From UKL13-2 sp947085425 (lineage in GTDB: Bacteria > Pseudomonadota > Gammaproteobacteria > Burkholderiales > Usitatibacteraceae), in the NCBI GenBank assembly GCA_947085425.1, contig CAMTWK010000002.1:73063-137062 (forward strand): DNA of 64,000 nt. The letters are read 5' to 3'. The translations under genes were made by a program, and so were the position numbers. A model generated the notes under the pieces. The model was not told the origin of the DNA and made no database searches. It was given only the letters and a program-made list of their open reading frames with translations. Shown in pieces: positions 18,174-27,033 of the stretch. Within the stretch, counting starts at the first letter, position 1, and every line of letters begins with the position of its first letter.

Positions 18174-18424
18174 CCTGCATATTTCACGGGGTTGCGTTCG
18201 AGAGTGGGTCGATGGGCGTGTGATTTTTCGTCTGACTGGCCACGGCATAGCTGGCCGTGTTTGGCATATGAGCACGGGAAGAGAACGGAAAAGCGCATGT
18301 TCAGCGGCCCGCTATCAAACGCAAAGTTCCATTGTTCATTAAAACCAAATTGGATGACAAAAGGCAATAAAACTTAACGCACCAGTTCCCAAGCGGAGTG
18401 GGGCCGACCCGTGAAATATGCAGA
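18174..18424 (-). repeat. 251-bp dispersed element, copy A (between truA and trpF)
   Basis: One of three related elements in the window. The ends are inverted copies of CCTGCATATTTCACGGG, one with T for the first C. Read on the minus strand it aligns end to end with the copies at 27292-27543 and 45883-46133. It contains the stem CACGGC/GCCGTG and a short stem near the left end. The truA stop codon (TAG) lies directly against its left end, and both ends are flanked by CTAG. It splits the truA-trpF junction of the biosynthetic operon. It has no conserved reading frame. Confidence 0.85.
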
Positions 18425-19213
18425 CTAGCACCTCACCCGATCCCGAAAAGCCGGTAACGCGAATTTCGGATCATATTCGACAGCCGCAAGATACAGACCG
18501 TCGGCGGCAAACGTTGGTGCGGCAAGCGCTCGATCACGTGACACCAGCAACTCCCCCAGCCAATTCACATCTTGGCGACGGGCACCGATGTACACCAGGC
18601 TGCCAACAATATTGCGCACCATATGATGCAAAAAAGCATTGGCGCGGATGGTCAGCACAATTGTTTTTCCCTGTTTCGCAATATCCAAAGCATAAATGGT
18701 TTTGATCGGCGTTTTCGCCTGGCAGTCGGATGATCGGAACACTGAAAAATCATGCTCACCCAAGAGCTGCTCGGACGCCGCCGACATCGCCGCGACATCC
18801 AGCGGCGCATGAAACCAACCAACCAAACCTCTTTCAATACCAACATCCACGGCATCGTTGAGCAGCAAATATCGGTAGGTACGCGAGCGCGCAGAAAAAC
18901 GGGCATGAAACTCGCCGGCATATTCGGCGGCAATCGGTTGGCCCCAAACAATCCTGATATCGTCAGGCAAAAAAGCGTTGACCCCGCGCACCCATGATTG
19001 CGCATCACGTTCGATATCGGTATCAAGATGAACCACCTGCGCAGTGGCATGCACACCCGCATCCGTGCGGCCTGCACAAGTCACATTGACTGCCATACCT
19101 AAAAACTTGGCAATGGCGGACTCAACCCGATCTTGTACTGAACAGCCAGACGGTTGGGTCTGCCATCCGCAATAGTCGAAGCCGCGATATTCAAGGCCGA
19201 GGGCAACACGCAT
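18425..19213 (-). CDS. truA: tRNA pseudouridine(38-40) synthase
   Basis: Protein of 262 aa (E. coli 270 aa) that forms pseudouridine at positions 38-40 of the tRNA anticodon stem-loop. The catalytic aspartate D51 sits in CAGRTDAGVHATAQV. FLHHMVRNIVGSLVYIG near the C-terminus is also typical. ATG 19213 (MRVALGLEYRG) was chosen over an upstream in-frame start. Its stop codon abuts the end of repeat copy A. An intrinsic terminator separates it from fimV upstream. Confidence 0.95.
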   Translation of the reverse strand: MRVALGLEYRGFDYCGWQTQPSGCSVQDRVESAIAKFLGMAVNVTCAGRTDAGVHATAQVVHLDTDIERDAQSWVRGVNAFLPDDIRIVWGQPIAAEYAGEFHARFSARSRTYRYLLLNDAVDVGIERGLVGWFHAPLDVAAMSAASEQLLGEHDFSVFRSSDCQAKTPIKTIYALDIAKQGKTIVLTIRANAFLHHMVRNIVGSLVYIGARRQDVNWLGELLVSRDRALAAPTFAADGLYLAAVEYDPKFALPAFRDRVRC

Positions 19214-19249
19214 GATCAATAGACTGAGGTGGTGAAAAATGGGGCGCAA

Positions 19250-19282
19250 CAAAAACAAAGGGCGCGGAGTTTCCCGCGCCCT
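19250..19282 (-). terminator. Intrinsic terminator after fimV
   Basis: On the minus strand a perfect 9-bp stem AGGGCGCGG/CCGCGCCCT with a 5-nt loop is followed by TTTGTTTTTGTT. It lies 25 bp after the fimV stop and before the truA start, so truA and the genes behind it probably have their own promoter or rely on read-through. Confidence 0.8.
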
Positions 19283-19306
19283 GAACTTAAACCATCGAAC
19301 GACGGG

Positions 19307-21889
19307 CTATAAACGAGCCAAAATCGTCTTTGCTTCCTGCGCTTGTGCTGCGGAACCCTCTCGGGTTACTTCATTCAATATTTCTTTTGCGCCTTCGCTA
19401 TCACCTATTTCAAGATAGGCTTTTGCCAACTCGAGTTTGGTCGCAACGGCACCACCATCACCATTCGATGATGCAACCCCTGCTGACGGATCATCCAGAT
19501 CGAGTGACAAATCGCTCAAATCCATTGACATCGCGGGTGCGACTGAGGCAGCTGTCGGTGCCGGTGCGGACGAACCGGCGGGTTCGTCCAGCGACAATGA
19601 AGAAAGGTCAAAATCAAAACCACCTGACTCGGCTGCCCGAGCAGAGGTGGCGGCACTCGCCGGGGTTGCGGCCGCCGGTGCGGGAGTGTCCAACGCCAAA
19701 TCAAAATCAAGTCCACCCGAACTGTCTGCGCCAATGTCCAACATATTTTCGTCGGCTGCAGCGCCGGCCGGTGCCGCACCTGTATCAGGCGTGTTCAGGT
19801 CAAGATCAAAGTCGAGTACATCGTCAGCACCAACTACCGGCTGATCGGAATTTGGAGAGGTCACATCAAACGCGACATCCGGCGCTTGTGTCGACGCAGC
19901 ATCATCAAAACCCAGATCAAAATCCAAATCCGGCTTGGCGGCGTCACCACCGGCATCATCCGGCGCCTTAAGCGCGGTATCACCGGCCGCAAAGGCACCG
20001 GTGGCTTCGTAAGCGCGACCGCCATACAAATCATTCGACGGGTCAATTGAGGCCCCCATGCCGGCTGCCTTGGCCCACAATGGATCACTTTCGCCGACGG
20101 CATCTTTTAATTCACGGGCAACGGTTTCAAAAGCGGCAGGACTCTTGCGAGCGTGATAAATCTCTAATAGCTTAATTGAAATCTCATGGCGTGATTTATC
20201 ACGCCCCATGGCTTCTTTGAGGATTTCCTCGGCCTGGGCATCGCGACCATAGGCAATATAAACTTCTGCTTCGGCCACCGGATCGACTTCATCCGTGTCA
20301 ATGGCGCCTGGACCGGCTTTATCAAAGTCGGTCAAGAACGAACTATTGCCGGTATCAACCAAACCACCAGCTTTATTGCCGGTAATGGTATTGGGTTTCA
20401 GATCGGATGGCATCAACGATGATGTTTGAGACATGCCTGTTGCAGATGCCGTTGACTGTTTCCGACGGCGCATAAACAAGAATCCGCCGATCAACAAAAC
20501 GCCGGCACCGCCGGCAATGATGGGCAAATTGTCCATCATTGTTTCCATTAAATCCGGCTCTTGTGGCGCCGGCGCAGGTGCCTTGGCAGGCGCTTTTGCG
20601 ACGACCGGCGCTGCGGGCTTGGCATCAGGCTTTGGCGCATCCGCGGGTTTTGCCGGCACCACCGCAGCCGGAGCTGTCGCGGCCGGCGGTGTCACAACCG
20701 GTGCGGTAACCTGCGCCACTTGGGCAGGCGTGGTTTCAGCAGGTTTCACGACTGCGGGAGGCGCGGTTTTTAATTCCAGTAATTTCTTGGCATCGGCCTG
20801 TTGTTTTTCCAGCAAAGCAATGCGCGCATTGGCTTCTGCAATGGCCTTTTGTTTGGCGATGGCATCTTCCTTGGCGGCATTTGCGGCGTCAATTCCGCCC
20901 TTGGTGCCCGCCGCCCCAGCTTTTCCACTGCTGTCAGCCTTGCCGATTTTTAACTGATCCATCGGCGCTGGCGGCGTTGGTGCGACCGGCTTGGCTGTCA
21001 CCACCTGCCCGGTTGCAACATTGGTCGGCGCGGGCTTTGCAGGTGCCGCGGCTACGGAACCGGCAATCTGCTCGCGATAACTTTTCCAGTCCGCCACTTG
21101 CACACGTACTTCCTTCGATGCTTCTTCTTTCGTGATTCTGGCAATGTCGGCTGCGGTCGGAATCCGTAAAATCTGCCCGGTCTTGAGCAAATTCATATTG
21201 TTTTTGACAAACGCCTGTTTATTTTCGCGGAACAGGGCAACCAGCATTTGATCGAGCGAAATACCGTCGGCCATATTTTCACCGGCAATTTTTGCCAGCG
21301 TGTCGCCACGTTTCACCGGACCGTAGGTATCTCCCTTGCCTGCATTCGACTCAGCTTTGGCCGATGGAACAGCAGTTGTCAATGGCGCGGAAGGGGCGGC
21401 GACCGGTGCAACAACAGGCGCGCTCTCCGTCGGACGCGGTGACACCGCTGCAACCGGCACCTGCACACGCGCGTCATTAAATCCCGGTGGGTCGAGCAGA
21501 ATCGGATATTCACGCACCAATCGCCCGGACGGCCAGCTCATTTCGACCAACAAATCAACGAATGGCTCGTTAACCGGCGTGACACTGGTAATTTTTAGAA
21601 TCGGTTGCCCGTCAGCTTTGCGTTCAACTGCAAATCTAAACTGGCGAAGTAATGGGGAATATTCAATTTTGGCGCTGGCGTACGCCTCCGGACTGGCAAT
21701 GCGTGCAGTCAAAACTTCAAATTCACCCGGTTGCAGCGAGACCAATTCGATCTCGGCTGACAATAATTGTCCAAGCGATGAATTAACTGAAAGTTTCCCC
21801 AGGCCAGCCGCTGTAGCGAGCGAAGTGGACAACGCGAGAAAGATGCCTCCCAGCGCCGCAGCGATTGTTTTTTTCGGTGGACGGTTCAT
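19307..21889 (-). CDS. fimV: FimV/HubP-family polar hub protein
   Basis: Protein of 860 aa with the FimV architecture. It has a signal peptide (LGGIFLALSTSLATAAGLG) and an N-terminal periplasmic domain (LGKLSVNSSLGQLLSAEIEL). A LysM domain follows at about residues 200-260 (VKRGDTLAKIAGEN to LLKTGQILRIP), then a Pro/Ala/Lys-rich stretch with a coiled-coil-like segment (IAEANARIALLEKQQADAKKL). One membrane span (IIAGGAGVLLIGGFLFMRRRK) leads to a long acidic cytoplasmic region with repeated DFDLxLD modules and the terminal FimV motif (KLELAKAYLEIGDSEGAKEIL). FimV/HubP proteins organise the cell pole for type IV pili and flagella. The start at 21889 is supported by the promoter at 21945-21973; a second in-frame ATG lies at 21928. 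Confidence 0.92.
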   Translation of the reverse strand: MNRPPKKTIAAALGGIFLALSTSLATAAGLGKLSVNSSLGQLLSAEIELVSLQPGEFEVLTARIASPEAYASAKIEYSPLLRQFRFAVERKADGQPILKITSVTPVNEPFVDLLVEMSWPSGRLVREYPILLDPPGFNDARVQVPVAAVSPRPTESAPVVAPVAAPSAPLTTAVPSAKAESNAGKGDTYGPVKRGDTLAKIAGENMADGISLDQMLVALFRENKQAFVKNNMNLLKTGQILRIPTAADIARITKEEASKEVRVQVADWKSYREQIAGSVAAAPAKPAPTNVATGQVVTAKPVAPTPPAPMDQLKIGKADSSGKAGAAGTKGGIDAANAAKEDAIAKQKAIAEANARIALLEKQQADAKKLLELKTAPPAVVKPAETTPAQVAQVTAPVVTPPAATAPAAVVPAKPADAPKPDAKPAAPVVAKAPAKAPAPAPQEPDLMETMMDNLPIIAGGAGVLLIGGFLFMRRRKQSTASATGMSQTSSLMPSDLKPNTITGNKAGGLVDTGNSSFLTDFDKAGPGAIDTDEVDPVAEAEVYIAYGRDAQAEEILKEAMGRDKSRHEISIKLLEIYHARKSPAAFETVARELKDAVGESDPLWAKAAGMGASIDPSNDLYGGRAYEATGAFAAGDTALKAPDDAGGDAAKPDLDFDLGFDDAASTQAPDVAFDVTSPNSDQPVVGADDVLDFDLDLNTPDTGAAPAGAAADENMLDIGADSSGGLDFDLALDTPAPAAATPASAATSARAAESGGFDFDLSSLSLDEPAGSSAPAPTAASVAPAMSMDLSDLSLDLDDPSAGVASSNGDGGAVATKLELAKAYLEIGDSEGAKEILNEVTREGSAAQAQEAKTILARL

Positions 21890-21932
21890 GCGGTCGACCC
21901 CAACTCTTCGAATTTTAAGAATATGCATAATT

Positions 21933-21973
21933 ACATCAACAAGTACAATAACATCAACAAGTTATAGTTTCAA
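21933..21973 (-). promoter_or_regulatory. fimV promoter with twin 12-bp repeat
   Basis: On the minus strand TTGAAA (21968-21973) and TATTGT (21945-21950) are spaced by exactly 17 bp, a good sigma-70 layout. The 12-mer ACTTGTTGATGT occurs twice, at 21951-21962 inside the spacer and at 21933-21944 just after the -10 box. The two copies are 18 bp apart. The expected transcript start near 21938 leaves a leader of about 50 nt before ATG 21889. The repeat could be an operator; no regulator is identified. Confidence 0.6.
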
Positions 21974-22090
21974 CTTTATTCGATTTCTCATGTTCCAGCA
22001 CCCCCTGATTGCGATCAAACGCTGAGTATAAACCCGACAATTTTGATCTGGTATGCCGCCCACTTTAATCAGCCGAAGGGAGCTAAGTCT

Positions 22091-23233
22091 TTATTTTTCA
22101 ACAATAATTCTCAGCATCCTGCGGAGCGGCTCGGCTGCGCCCCACAACAATTGGTCGCCTACTGTAAATGCCGATAGGAACGTCGGCCCCATCGCCAATT
22201 TACGCAATCGACCCACCGGAATATGCATTTTCCCGGTCACCGCAGCCGGTGTTAACTGATGGATCGAGGCTTCTCTTGTGTTGGCAACGAACCTAACCCA
22301 TTGGTTGGCGGTGGCGATCATTTCCTCGATTTCATCCAATGGAATATCGCGCTTAAGTTTGATCGTTAATGCCTGCGAATGGCAGCGCATGGCACCAACA
22401 CGCACACAAAGGCTGTCGATCGGCGTGGCAGGTGAACCATACGCCTCGCCACGGCCAAGAATCTTGTTGGTTTCAGCCATGCCCTTCCACTCTTCGAGCG
22501 ACATACCGGGGTTACCCATGGCTGCCATATCTTTGTCAATCCACGGAATCAAATTTCCGGCCAACGGCACAGCAAAATGCTGCGTCTCATCCGCGCTCAG
22601 GCTGTGCTGCCTGGCCAACACCTTGCGATCAATTTCCAGAATAGCGGACTGCGGATCATCCAGCAACGATTTCACGTCGGCATTCAGCGTCCCGAACTGC
22701 GTCAGCAATTCACGCATATGCGTCGCGCCTCCGCCGGACGCCGCTTGGTAAGTCATACACGTCATCCACTCAATCAAATCGCGCTGAAACAACCCGGCCA
22801 ACGCCATCAACATACAAGACACCGTACAGTTGCCACCAATGAAATCTTTGACTCCGGTCGACAAGGCATTTTTGATGATCGGCAGGTTGACCGGGTCAAG
22901 AATAATGACCGCGTCATCGTTCATGCGCAGCGTCTTGGCGGCGTCAATCCAATAACCGCTCCACCCGGCACTGCGCAATGGTGAATAAATTTCCGTGGTG
23001 TAGTCGCCGCCCTGACAGGTCATGATGACATCCATGGCCGTTAAAGCGGCCAGATTCCTTGCGTCCAGCAAAGGTGCGCCACCCGCTTCGGCCGGAGCAA
23101 CACCACCGACATTGGAAGTGGTGAAAAAGAACGCTTCAATCTGTGCGAAATCGTTCTCTTCACGCATACGCTGCATCAAAACAGAACCAACCATTCCGCG
23201 CCATCCGACGATGCCGACCTTTAACTTACCCAT
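22091..23233 (-). CDS. asd: Aspartate-semialdehyde dehydrogenase
   Basis: Protein of 380 aa (E. coli 367 aa) that reduces aspartyl phosphate to the semialdehyde for lysine, threonine, methionine and diaminopimelate synthesis. The N-terminal NADP-binding loop GIVGWRGMVGSVL and the catalytic C136 in GGNCTVSCML identify the Gram-negative form. SLCVRVGAMRCHSQALTIKL is also family-typical. It follows leuB by 43 bp and precedes fimV, the standard betaproteobacterial order. Confidence 0.96.
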   Translation of the reverse strand: MGKLKVGIVGWRGMVGSVLMQRMREENDFAQIEAFFFTTSNVGGVAPAEAGGAPLLDARNLAALTAMDVIMTCQGGDYTTEIYSPLRSAGWSGYWIDAAKTLRMNDDAVIILDPVNLPIIKNALSTGVKDFIGGNCTVSCMLMALAGLFQRDLIEWMTCMTYQAASGGGATHMRELLTQFGTLNADVKSLLDDPQSAILEIDRKVLARQHSLSADETQHFAVPLAGNLIPWIDKDMAAMGNPGMSLEEWKGMAETNKILGRGEAYGSPATPIDSLCVRVGAMRCHSQALTIKLKRDIPLDEIEEMIATANQWVRFVANTREASIHQLTPAAVTGKMHIPVGRLRKLAMGPTFLSAFTVGDQLLWGAAEPLRRMLRIIVEK

Positions 23234-23276
23234 ACCACACTCATTTCCAGATTTGCCTACTCAAATTTACGAATAA

Positions 23277-24338
23277 CTACAAGTTGCCAATCACCGCCGC
23301 ACCCATCGTTGCGGTGCCCACCACCTTTTCGCCCGGCTTGGCGATGTCTCCGGTACGCATGCCTGAGGCAAGCGTCTTTTTGACTGCGCTTTCCACCCGA
23401 TCGGCCCAAACCGGCAAATCAAACGTATACCGCAACATCATGGCCAACGATAGTATTTGTGCAAGCGGATTGGCCAGGCCCTTGCCGGCAATGTCCGGTG
23501 CCGACCCATGAATAGGCTCGTATAAACCCTTGCCATTTGCATCCAGCGAGGCGGATGGCAACATGCCTATCGAGCCGGTCAACATCGACGCCTCGTCGGA
23601 CAAGATATCACCAAACATATTGCCGGCAACCATCACATCAAATTGTTTCGGGTTGCGCACCAATTGCATTGCCGCGTTATCCACCAGCATATGGCTTAGG
23701 GCGACATCCGGATACTCCGGCGCAATTTCAATGGCAATATCGCGCCATAGTTGCATCGCCTCGAGCACGTTCATCTTGTCGATTGAACAAAGTTTTTTAT
23801 TTCGCTGACTGGCAGTGCGAAACGCCACATGCATGATGCGGCGAATCTGCGCCTCCGTGTAGTGCATGGTATTGATGCCGACCCGTGAACCTTTTTCACC
23901 ACTGACCCCGCGTGGCTCGCCAAAATAAATGTCCCCGGTGAGTTCACGAATGATCATGATATCGAGCCCGGCAACCACATCGGCACGCAATGTTGAGGCA
24001 TCAGCCAGTTCCGGAAACACCGTTGCCGGTCGCAGGTTGGCAAAAAAATCACACTCTTTGCGCAATCCCAAGATCGCTTTTTCCGGTCGACACTCACGCG
24101 CGAGCGCGTCGTACTGCGGGCCACCAACCGAGCCGAATAAAACCGCATCCGCCTGTTGGGCCAGTTTTAATGTGGCGTGTGGCAACGGCTGCCCAAACGC
24201 ATCATAAGCGGCACCACCAACCAGAGCCGACTCGGTCTCGACCTTTAAGCCGTCACCCTTCAAGGCATCAAGCACCTTGATCGCCTCTGCCATGATTTCC
24301 GGGCCGATGCCGTCACCGGCGAGAATTGCAATTTTCAT
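23277..24338 (-). CDS. leuB: 3-isopropylmalate dehydrogenase
   Basis: Protein of 353 aa (E. coli 363 aa) that oxidises and decarboxylates 3-isopropylmalate in leucine synthesis. Signatures are MKIAILAGDGIGPEIMAEA at the N-terminus, DIMIIRELTGDIYFGEPRG, and GNMFGDILSDEASMLTGSIGMLPSAS with the metal-binding aspartates. ATG 24338 was chosen at MKIAIL; the frame runs 11 codons further upstream. The 156-bp gap to leuD has no gene that I can see. Confidence 0.96.
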   Translation of the reverse strand: MKIAILAGDGIGPEIMAEAIKVLDALKGDGLKVETESALVGGAAYDAFGQPLPHATLKLAQQADAVLFGSVGGPQYDALARECRPEKAILGLRKECDFFANLRPATVFPELADASTLRADVVAGLDIMIIRELTGDIYFGEPRGVSGEKGSRVGINTMHYTEAQIRRIMHVAFRTASQRNKKLCSIDKMNVLEAMQLWRDIAIEIAPEYPDVALSHMLVDNAAMQLVRNPKQFDVMVAGNMFGDILSDEASMLTGSIGMLPSASLDANGKGLYEPIHGSAPDIAGKGLANPLAQILSLAMMLRYTFDLPVWADRVESAVKKTLASGMRTGDIAKPGEKVVGTATMGAAVIGNL

Positions 24339-24494
24339 AAAGTTTTTTGTCAAAAAATAATTGTTGCCCACACAAAACCAAGCACCAACGCATATTTGTC
24401 GGCAGATGAATCCTCCCGGATGATCAGATCACCAAAAAATCACGTCCGAAATGACACCTGAATCATCGACGGTAGCATGCCCGTGATCCAATCG

Positions 24495-25133
24495 CTAATT
24501 AAAAATCCACGGTTCCCGATTCACCCTTGCAGCTTCATAAGCCCGGACTTTGTCGGCGTGGCGCATGGTCAGACCTATTTCATCCCAGCCATTCAGCAGA
24601 CTTTGTTTACGAAAATCCTCAACTTCAAACGGGTAGGATTCTGCACCGGGCAATTCCACAACCTGGCGCTCCAGATCAATTTGCAATTTTAGCCCTGGTG
24701 TGGCCAACACAACATTGAACAAATGGTCGACTTCAGCCTCGCGCAATACAATCGGCAGCAATCCGTTTTTGTAGCAGTTGTTGAAAAAAATATCGGCAAA
24801 GGATGGCGCAATAATGGCCCGGAAACCAAATTGCTGCAGCGCCCATGGCGCGTGTTCACGTGACGAACCACAACCGAAATTTTTGCGGGCCAACATTACC
24901 GACGCGCCTCGATACCTCGGCTCATTCAGAACGAATTTTGGATTGGGCGTGCGTTTGGCATTGTCCATGCCGGGCTCACCGTGATCGAGGTACCGCCATT
25001 CGTCAAAGAGATTTGGCCCAAAACCAAAGCGGGTGATGGACTTTAAAAATTGCTTGGGGATGATCGCGTCGGTGTCAACATTGGCGCGATCCAGTGGCAC
25101 GGCCAAACCCAAATGTTGGCGAAATGGTTCCAC
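24495..25133 (-). CDS. leuD: 3-isopropylmalate dehydratase small subunit
   Basis: Protein of 212 aa (E. coli 201 aa). With LeuC it isomerises 2- to 3-isopropylmalate. Family landmarks are VDTDAIIPKQFLKSI, NFGCGSSREHAPWALQQFGFRAIIAPSFADIF and NCYKNGLLPI. The start codon is GTG. Its G is the last base of the TAG stop of the entericidin-like gene, so translation is probably coupled. Confidence 0.95.
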   Translation of the reverse strand: MEPFRQHLGLAVPLDRANVDTDAIIPKQFLKSITRFGFGPNLFDEWRYLDHGEPGMDNAKRTPNPKFVLNEPRYRGASVMLARKNFGCGSSREHAPWALQQFGFRAIIAPSFADIFFNNCYKNGLLPIVLREAEVDHLFNVVLATPGLKLQIDLERQVVELPGAESYPFEVEDFRKQSLLNGWDEIGLTMRHADKVRAYEAARVNREPWIFN

Positions 25134-25264
25134 TATTTTTTCGCCGCCTTCTCAATACTTTCGCCGCCCTTTTTAATATCCTTGCCGACGCCCTCCATGG
25201 TGTTACATCCGGCAATGGCAAAAGCAAACATCGCCACAGAAATCAGAGTCATCATTTTTTTCAT
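25133..25264 (-). CDS. Entericidin-like small lipoprotein
   Basis: A 43-aa frame between leuC and leuD. It starts at ATG 25264 with GGAG six bases upstream. The sequence is a lipoprotein signal (KKMMTLISVAMFAFAIAGC, lipidated Cys at residue 20) followed by NTMEGVGKDIKKGGESIEKA and a Lys-rich end. The motif CNTMEGVGKDI and the short charged tail match the entericidin A/B family of small outer-membrane-associated lipoproteins. Those were first described as a bacteriolytic lipoprotein and its antagonist in E. coli. A role inside a leucine operon is not obvious. The TAG stop overlaps the leuD GTG. Confidence 0.85.
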   Translation of the reverse strand: MKKMMTLISVAMFAFAIAGCNTMEGVGKDIKKGGESIEKAAKK

Positions 25265-25273
25265 TTCCATCTC

Positions 25274-26719
25274 CTAAAGAATTTCACGCACGTCTGCAAA
25301 CCGACCGGCAATCGCGGCGGCGGCGGCCATCTCCGGACTGACCAAATGGGTACGACCACCCGCGCCCTGCCGACCTTCAAAATTTCGGTTCGAAGTGGAT
25401 GCACATCGCTCACCCGGCGACAACCGGTCATCATTCATGCCCAGACACATCGAACAACCCGGCTCACGCCATTCAAAACCAGCGGCGATAAAAATCCGAT
25501 CCAGCCCTTCCGCTTCGGCCTGGCGTTTGACCAGCCCGGAGCCTGGCACCACCATAGCCAATGTGACGTTATTTGCAATACGCCGACCTCGAACCACCCC
25601 GGCGGCAACGCGCAAATCTTCGATGCGTGAATTGGTGCAACTGCCGATAAACACCTTGTCGATTTTAATTTGGTTAATCGGCGTACCCGGGTTCAAACCC
25701 ATGTAGACCAGAGCGCGCTCCATGGCTTCACGTTTGACCTGATCCGTTTCATTTTTTGGATCCGGCACCAGACCGCCGATGGTGGTCACCATTTCCGGCG
25801 AAGTACCCCAGGTCACCTGAGGCTCGATACGCGACCCGTCCAGCACAACCTCGTGATCAAAATGCGCACCATCATCACTGCGCAAAGTTTGCCAGTACGC
25901 AACCGCACGCTCAAACTCCACGCCTTTCGGCGAAAAGGGGCGCCCTTTTAAATAACCAATTGTTTTGTCATCGACCGCAATCATGCCAGAGCGTGCGCCC
26001 GCTTCGATCGCCATATTGCAAACCGTCATGCGTCCTTCCATCGACAAGGCGCGAATCGCGCTTCCGGCAAATTCAATGGCGTATCCGGTGCCACCGGCAG
26101 TGCCAATTTTGCCAATCACCGCCAACACCAAGTCCTTGGCTGTCACTCCCCGACCAGCTTGGCCGTCAATTTTGACCCGCATCGATTTCAATTTTTTGGC
26201 GTTTAAACACTGGGTCGCCATGACATGTTCAACTTCCGAGGTGCCGATGCCAAAAGCCAACGCGGCAAAAGCACCGTGGGTCGAGGTATGCGAGTCGCCA
26301 CACACGACCGTCATCCCCGGCAGGGTTGCCCCCTGCTCCGGCCCGACCACATGAACAATACCCTGGCGGGTGTCGTTCATGCCGTAATAATCGGCCACGC
26401 CAAATTTTTCAATATTTTTATCGAGCGTTTCGACCTGCAAACGTGAGATCGGGTCGGCAATCCCCTCCTGTCGGGAAGTGGTGGGCACGTTGTGATCTGC
26501 CGTGGCGATGATCGATTTTATGCGCCATGGCCGGCGACCGTTGATCACCAGCCCGTCAAAGGCCTGCGGACTGGTGACTTCGTGCACCAAGTGCCGGTCG
26601 ATATAGACGAGAGTGGTGCCATCGGCCTCAACAAACACGGCGTGGGCATCCCACAATTTATCGTATAAGGATTGCGGCGGACGAATGGCAGATAGAGCGA
26701 GCGGCGAAGGAGAATTCAT
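25274..26719 (-). CDS. leuC: 3-isopropylmalate dehydratase large subunit
   Basis: Aconitase-family protein of 481 aa (E. coli 466 aa) with a [4Fe-4S] cluster. The cluster cysteines are visible in FIGSCTNSRIEDLRVA and in GCSMCLGMN. VCGDSHTSTHGAFAALAFGIGTSEVEHV is a further signature. The ATG at 26719 has no ribosome-binding site but lies 6 bp after a TATAAT box, so the message may be leaderless. It is the first gene of the leuC-ecn-leuD-leuB-asd group. Confidence 0.96.
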   Translation of the reverse strand: MNSPSPLALSAIRPPQSLYDKLWDAHAVFVEADGTTLVYIDRHLVHEVTSPQAFDGLVINGRRPWRIKSIIATADHNVPTTSRQEGIADPISRLQVETLDKNIEKFGVADYYGMNDTRQGIVHVVGPEQGATLPGMTVVCGDSHTSTHGAFAALAFGIGTSEVEHVMATQCLNAKKLKSMRVKIDGQAGRGVTAKDLVLAVIGKIGTAGGTGYAIEFAGSAIRALSMEGRMTVCNMAIEAGARSGMIAVDDKTIGYLKGRPFSPKGVEFERAVAYWQTLRSDDGAHFDHEVVLDGSRIEPQVTWGTSPEMVTTIGGLVPDPKNETDQVKREAMERALVYMGLNPGTPINQIKIDKVFIGSCTNSRIEDLRVAAGVVRGRRIANNVTLAMVVPGSGLVKRQAEAEGLDRIFIAAGFEWREPGCSMCLGMNDDRLSPGERCASTSNRNFEGRQGAGGRTHLVSPEMAAAAAIAGRFADVREIL

Positions 26720-26725
26720 CGCTCA

Positions 26726-26731
26726 ATTATA
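26726..26731 (-). promoter_or_regulatory. Candidate leuC -10 box
   Basis: A perfect TATAAT on the minus strand ends 6 bp before the leuC ATG. Transcription would start at or next to the first base of leuC. No good -35 hexamer stands 16-18 bp upstream, so the call is tentative. Confidence 0.4.
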
Positions 26732-27033
26732 GCGAACTATCGTAAATTCCCTTCGCCTGACTCGGGGAAAAGCCGCGCATCCACACCTGACACATTATCG
26801 TTAACGTACACGCCGCATTCCGGACCTTTTGGTGGATTCGCGTACGACTTGTTGCATTTTGGTTGATTAGTAAGGGGCGGGGTGGGGCAATAGCGGTGCC
26901 CTTTCGAGGGTCGAGCTTAATAGGAGAATCGAAAAGTCCCTACACACCCGGGAACAACGTTACCAAATCGAATGTGATCTGCGCTCAGGATTTGGAAATA
27001 TTCAGATTGCGCAGCGACTATCTTGTAGCCTAA
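26732..27033. other. Intergenic region without recognised gene
   Basis: About 300 bp upstream of leuC. I see no reading frame with a ribosome-binding site and no tRNA or clear terminator. A G-rich stretch (GGGGCGGGGTGGGGC) occurs near 26875. The leuC promoter should be at the low-coordinate edge. Confidence 0.5.

Noticed and set aside
20433..20957. Plus-strand 174-codon frame opposite fimV
   Set aside because: Low-complexity Ala/Gly/Thr sequence that mirrors the Pro/Ala-rich fimV linker; a composition artefact.
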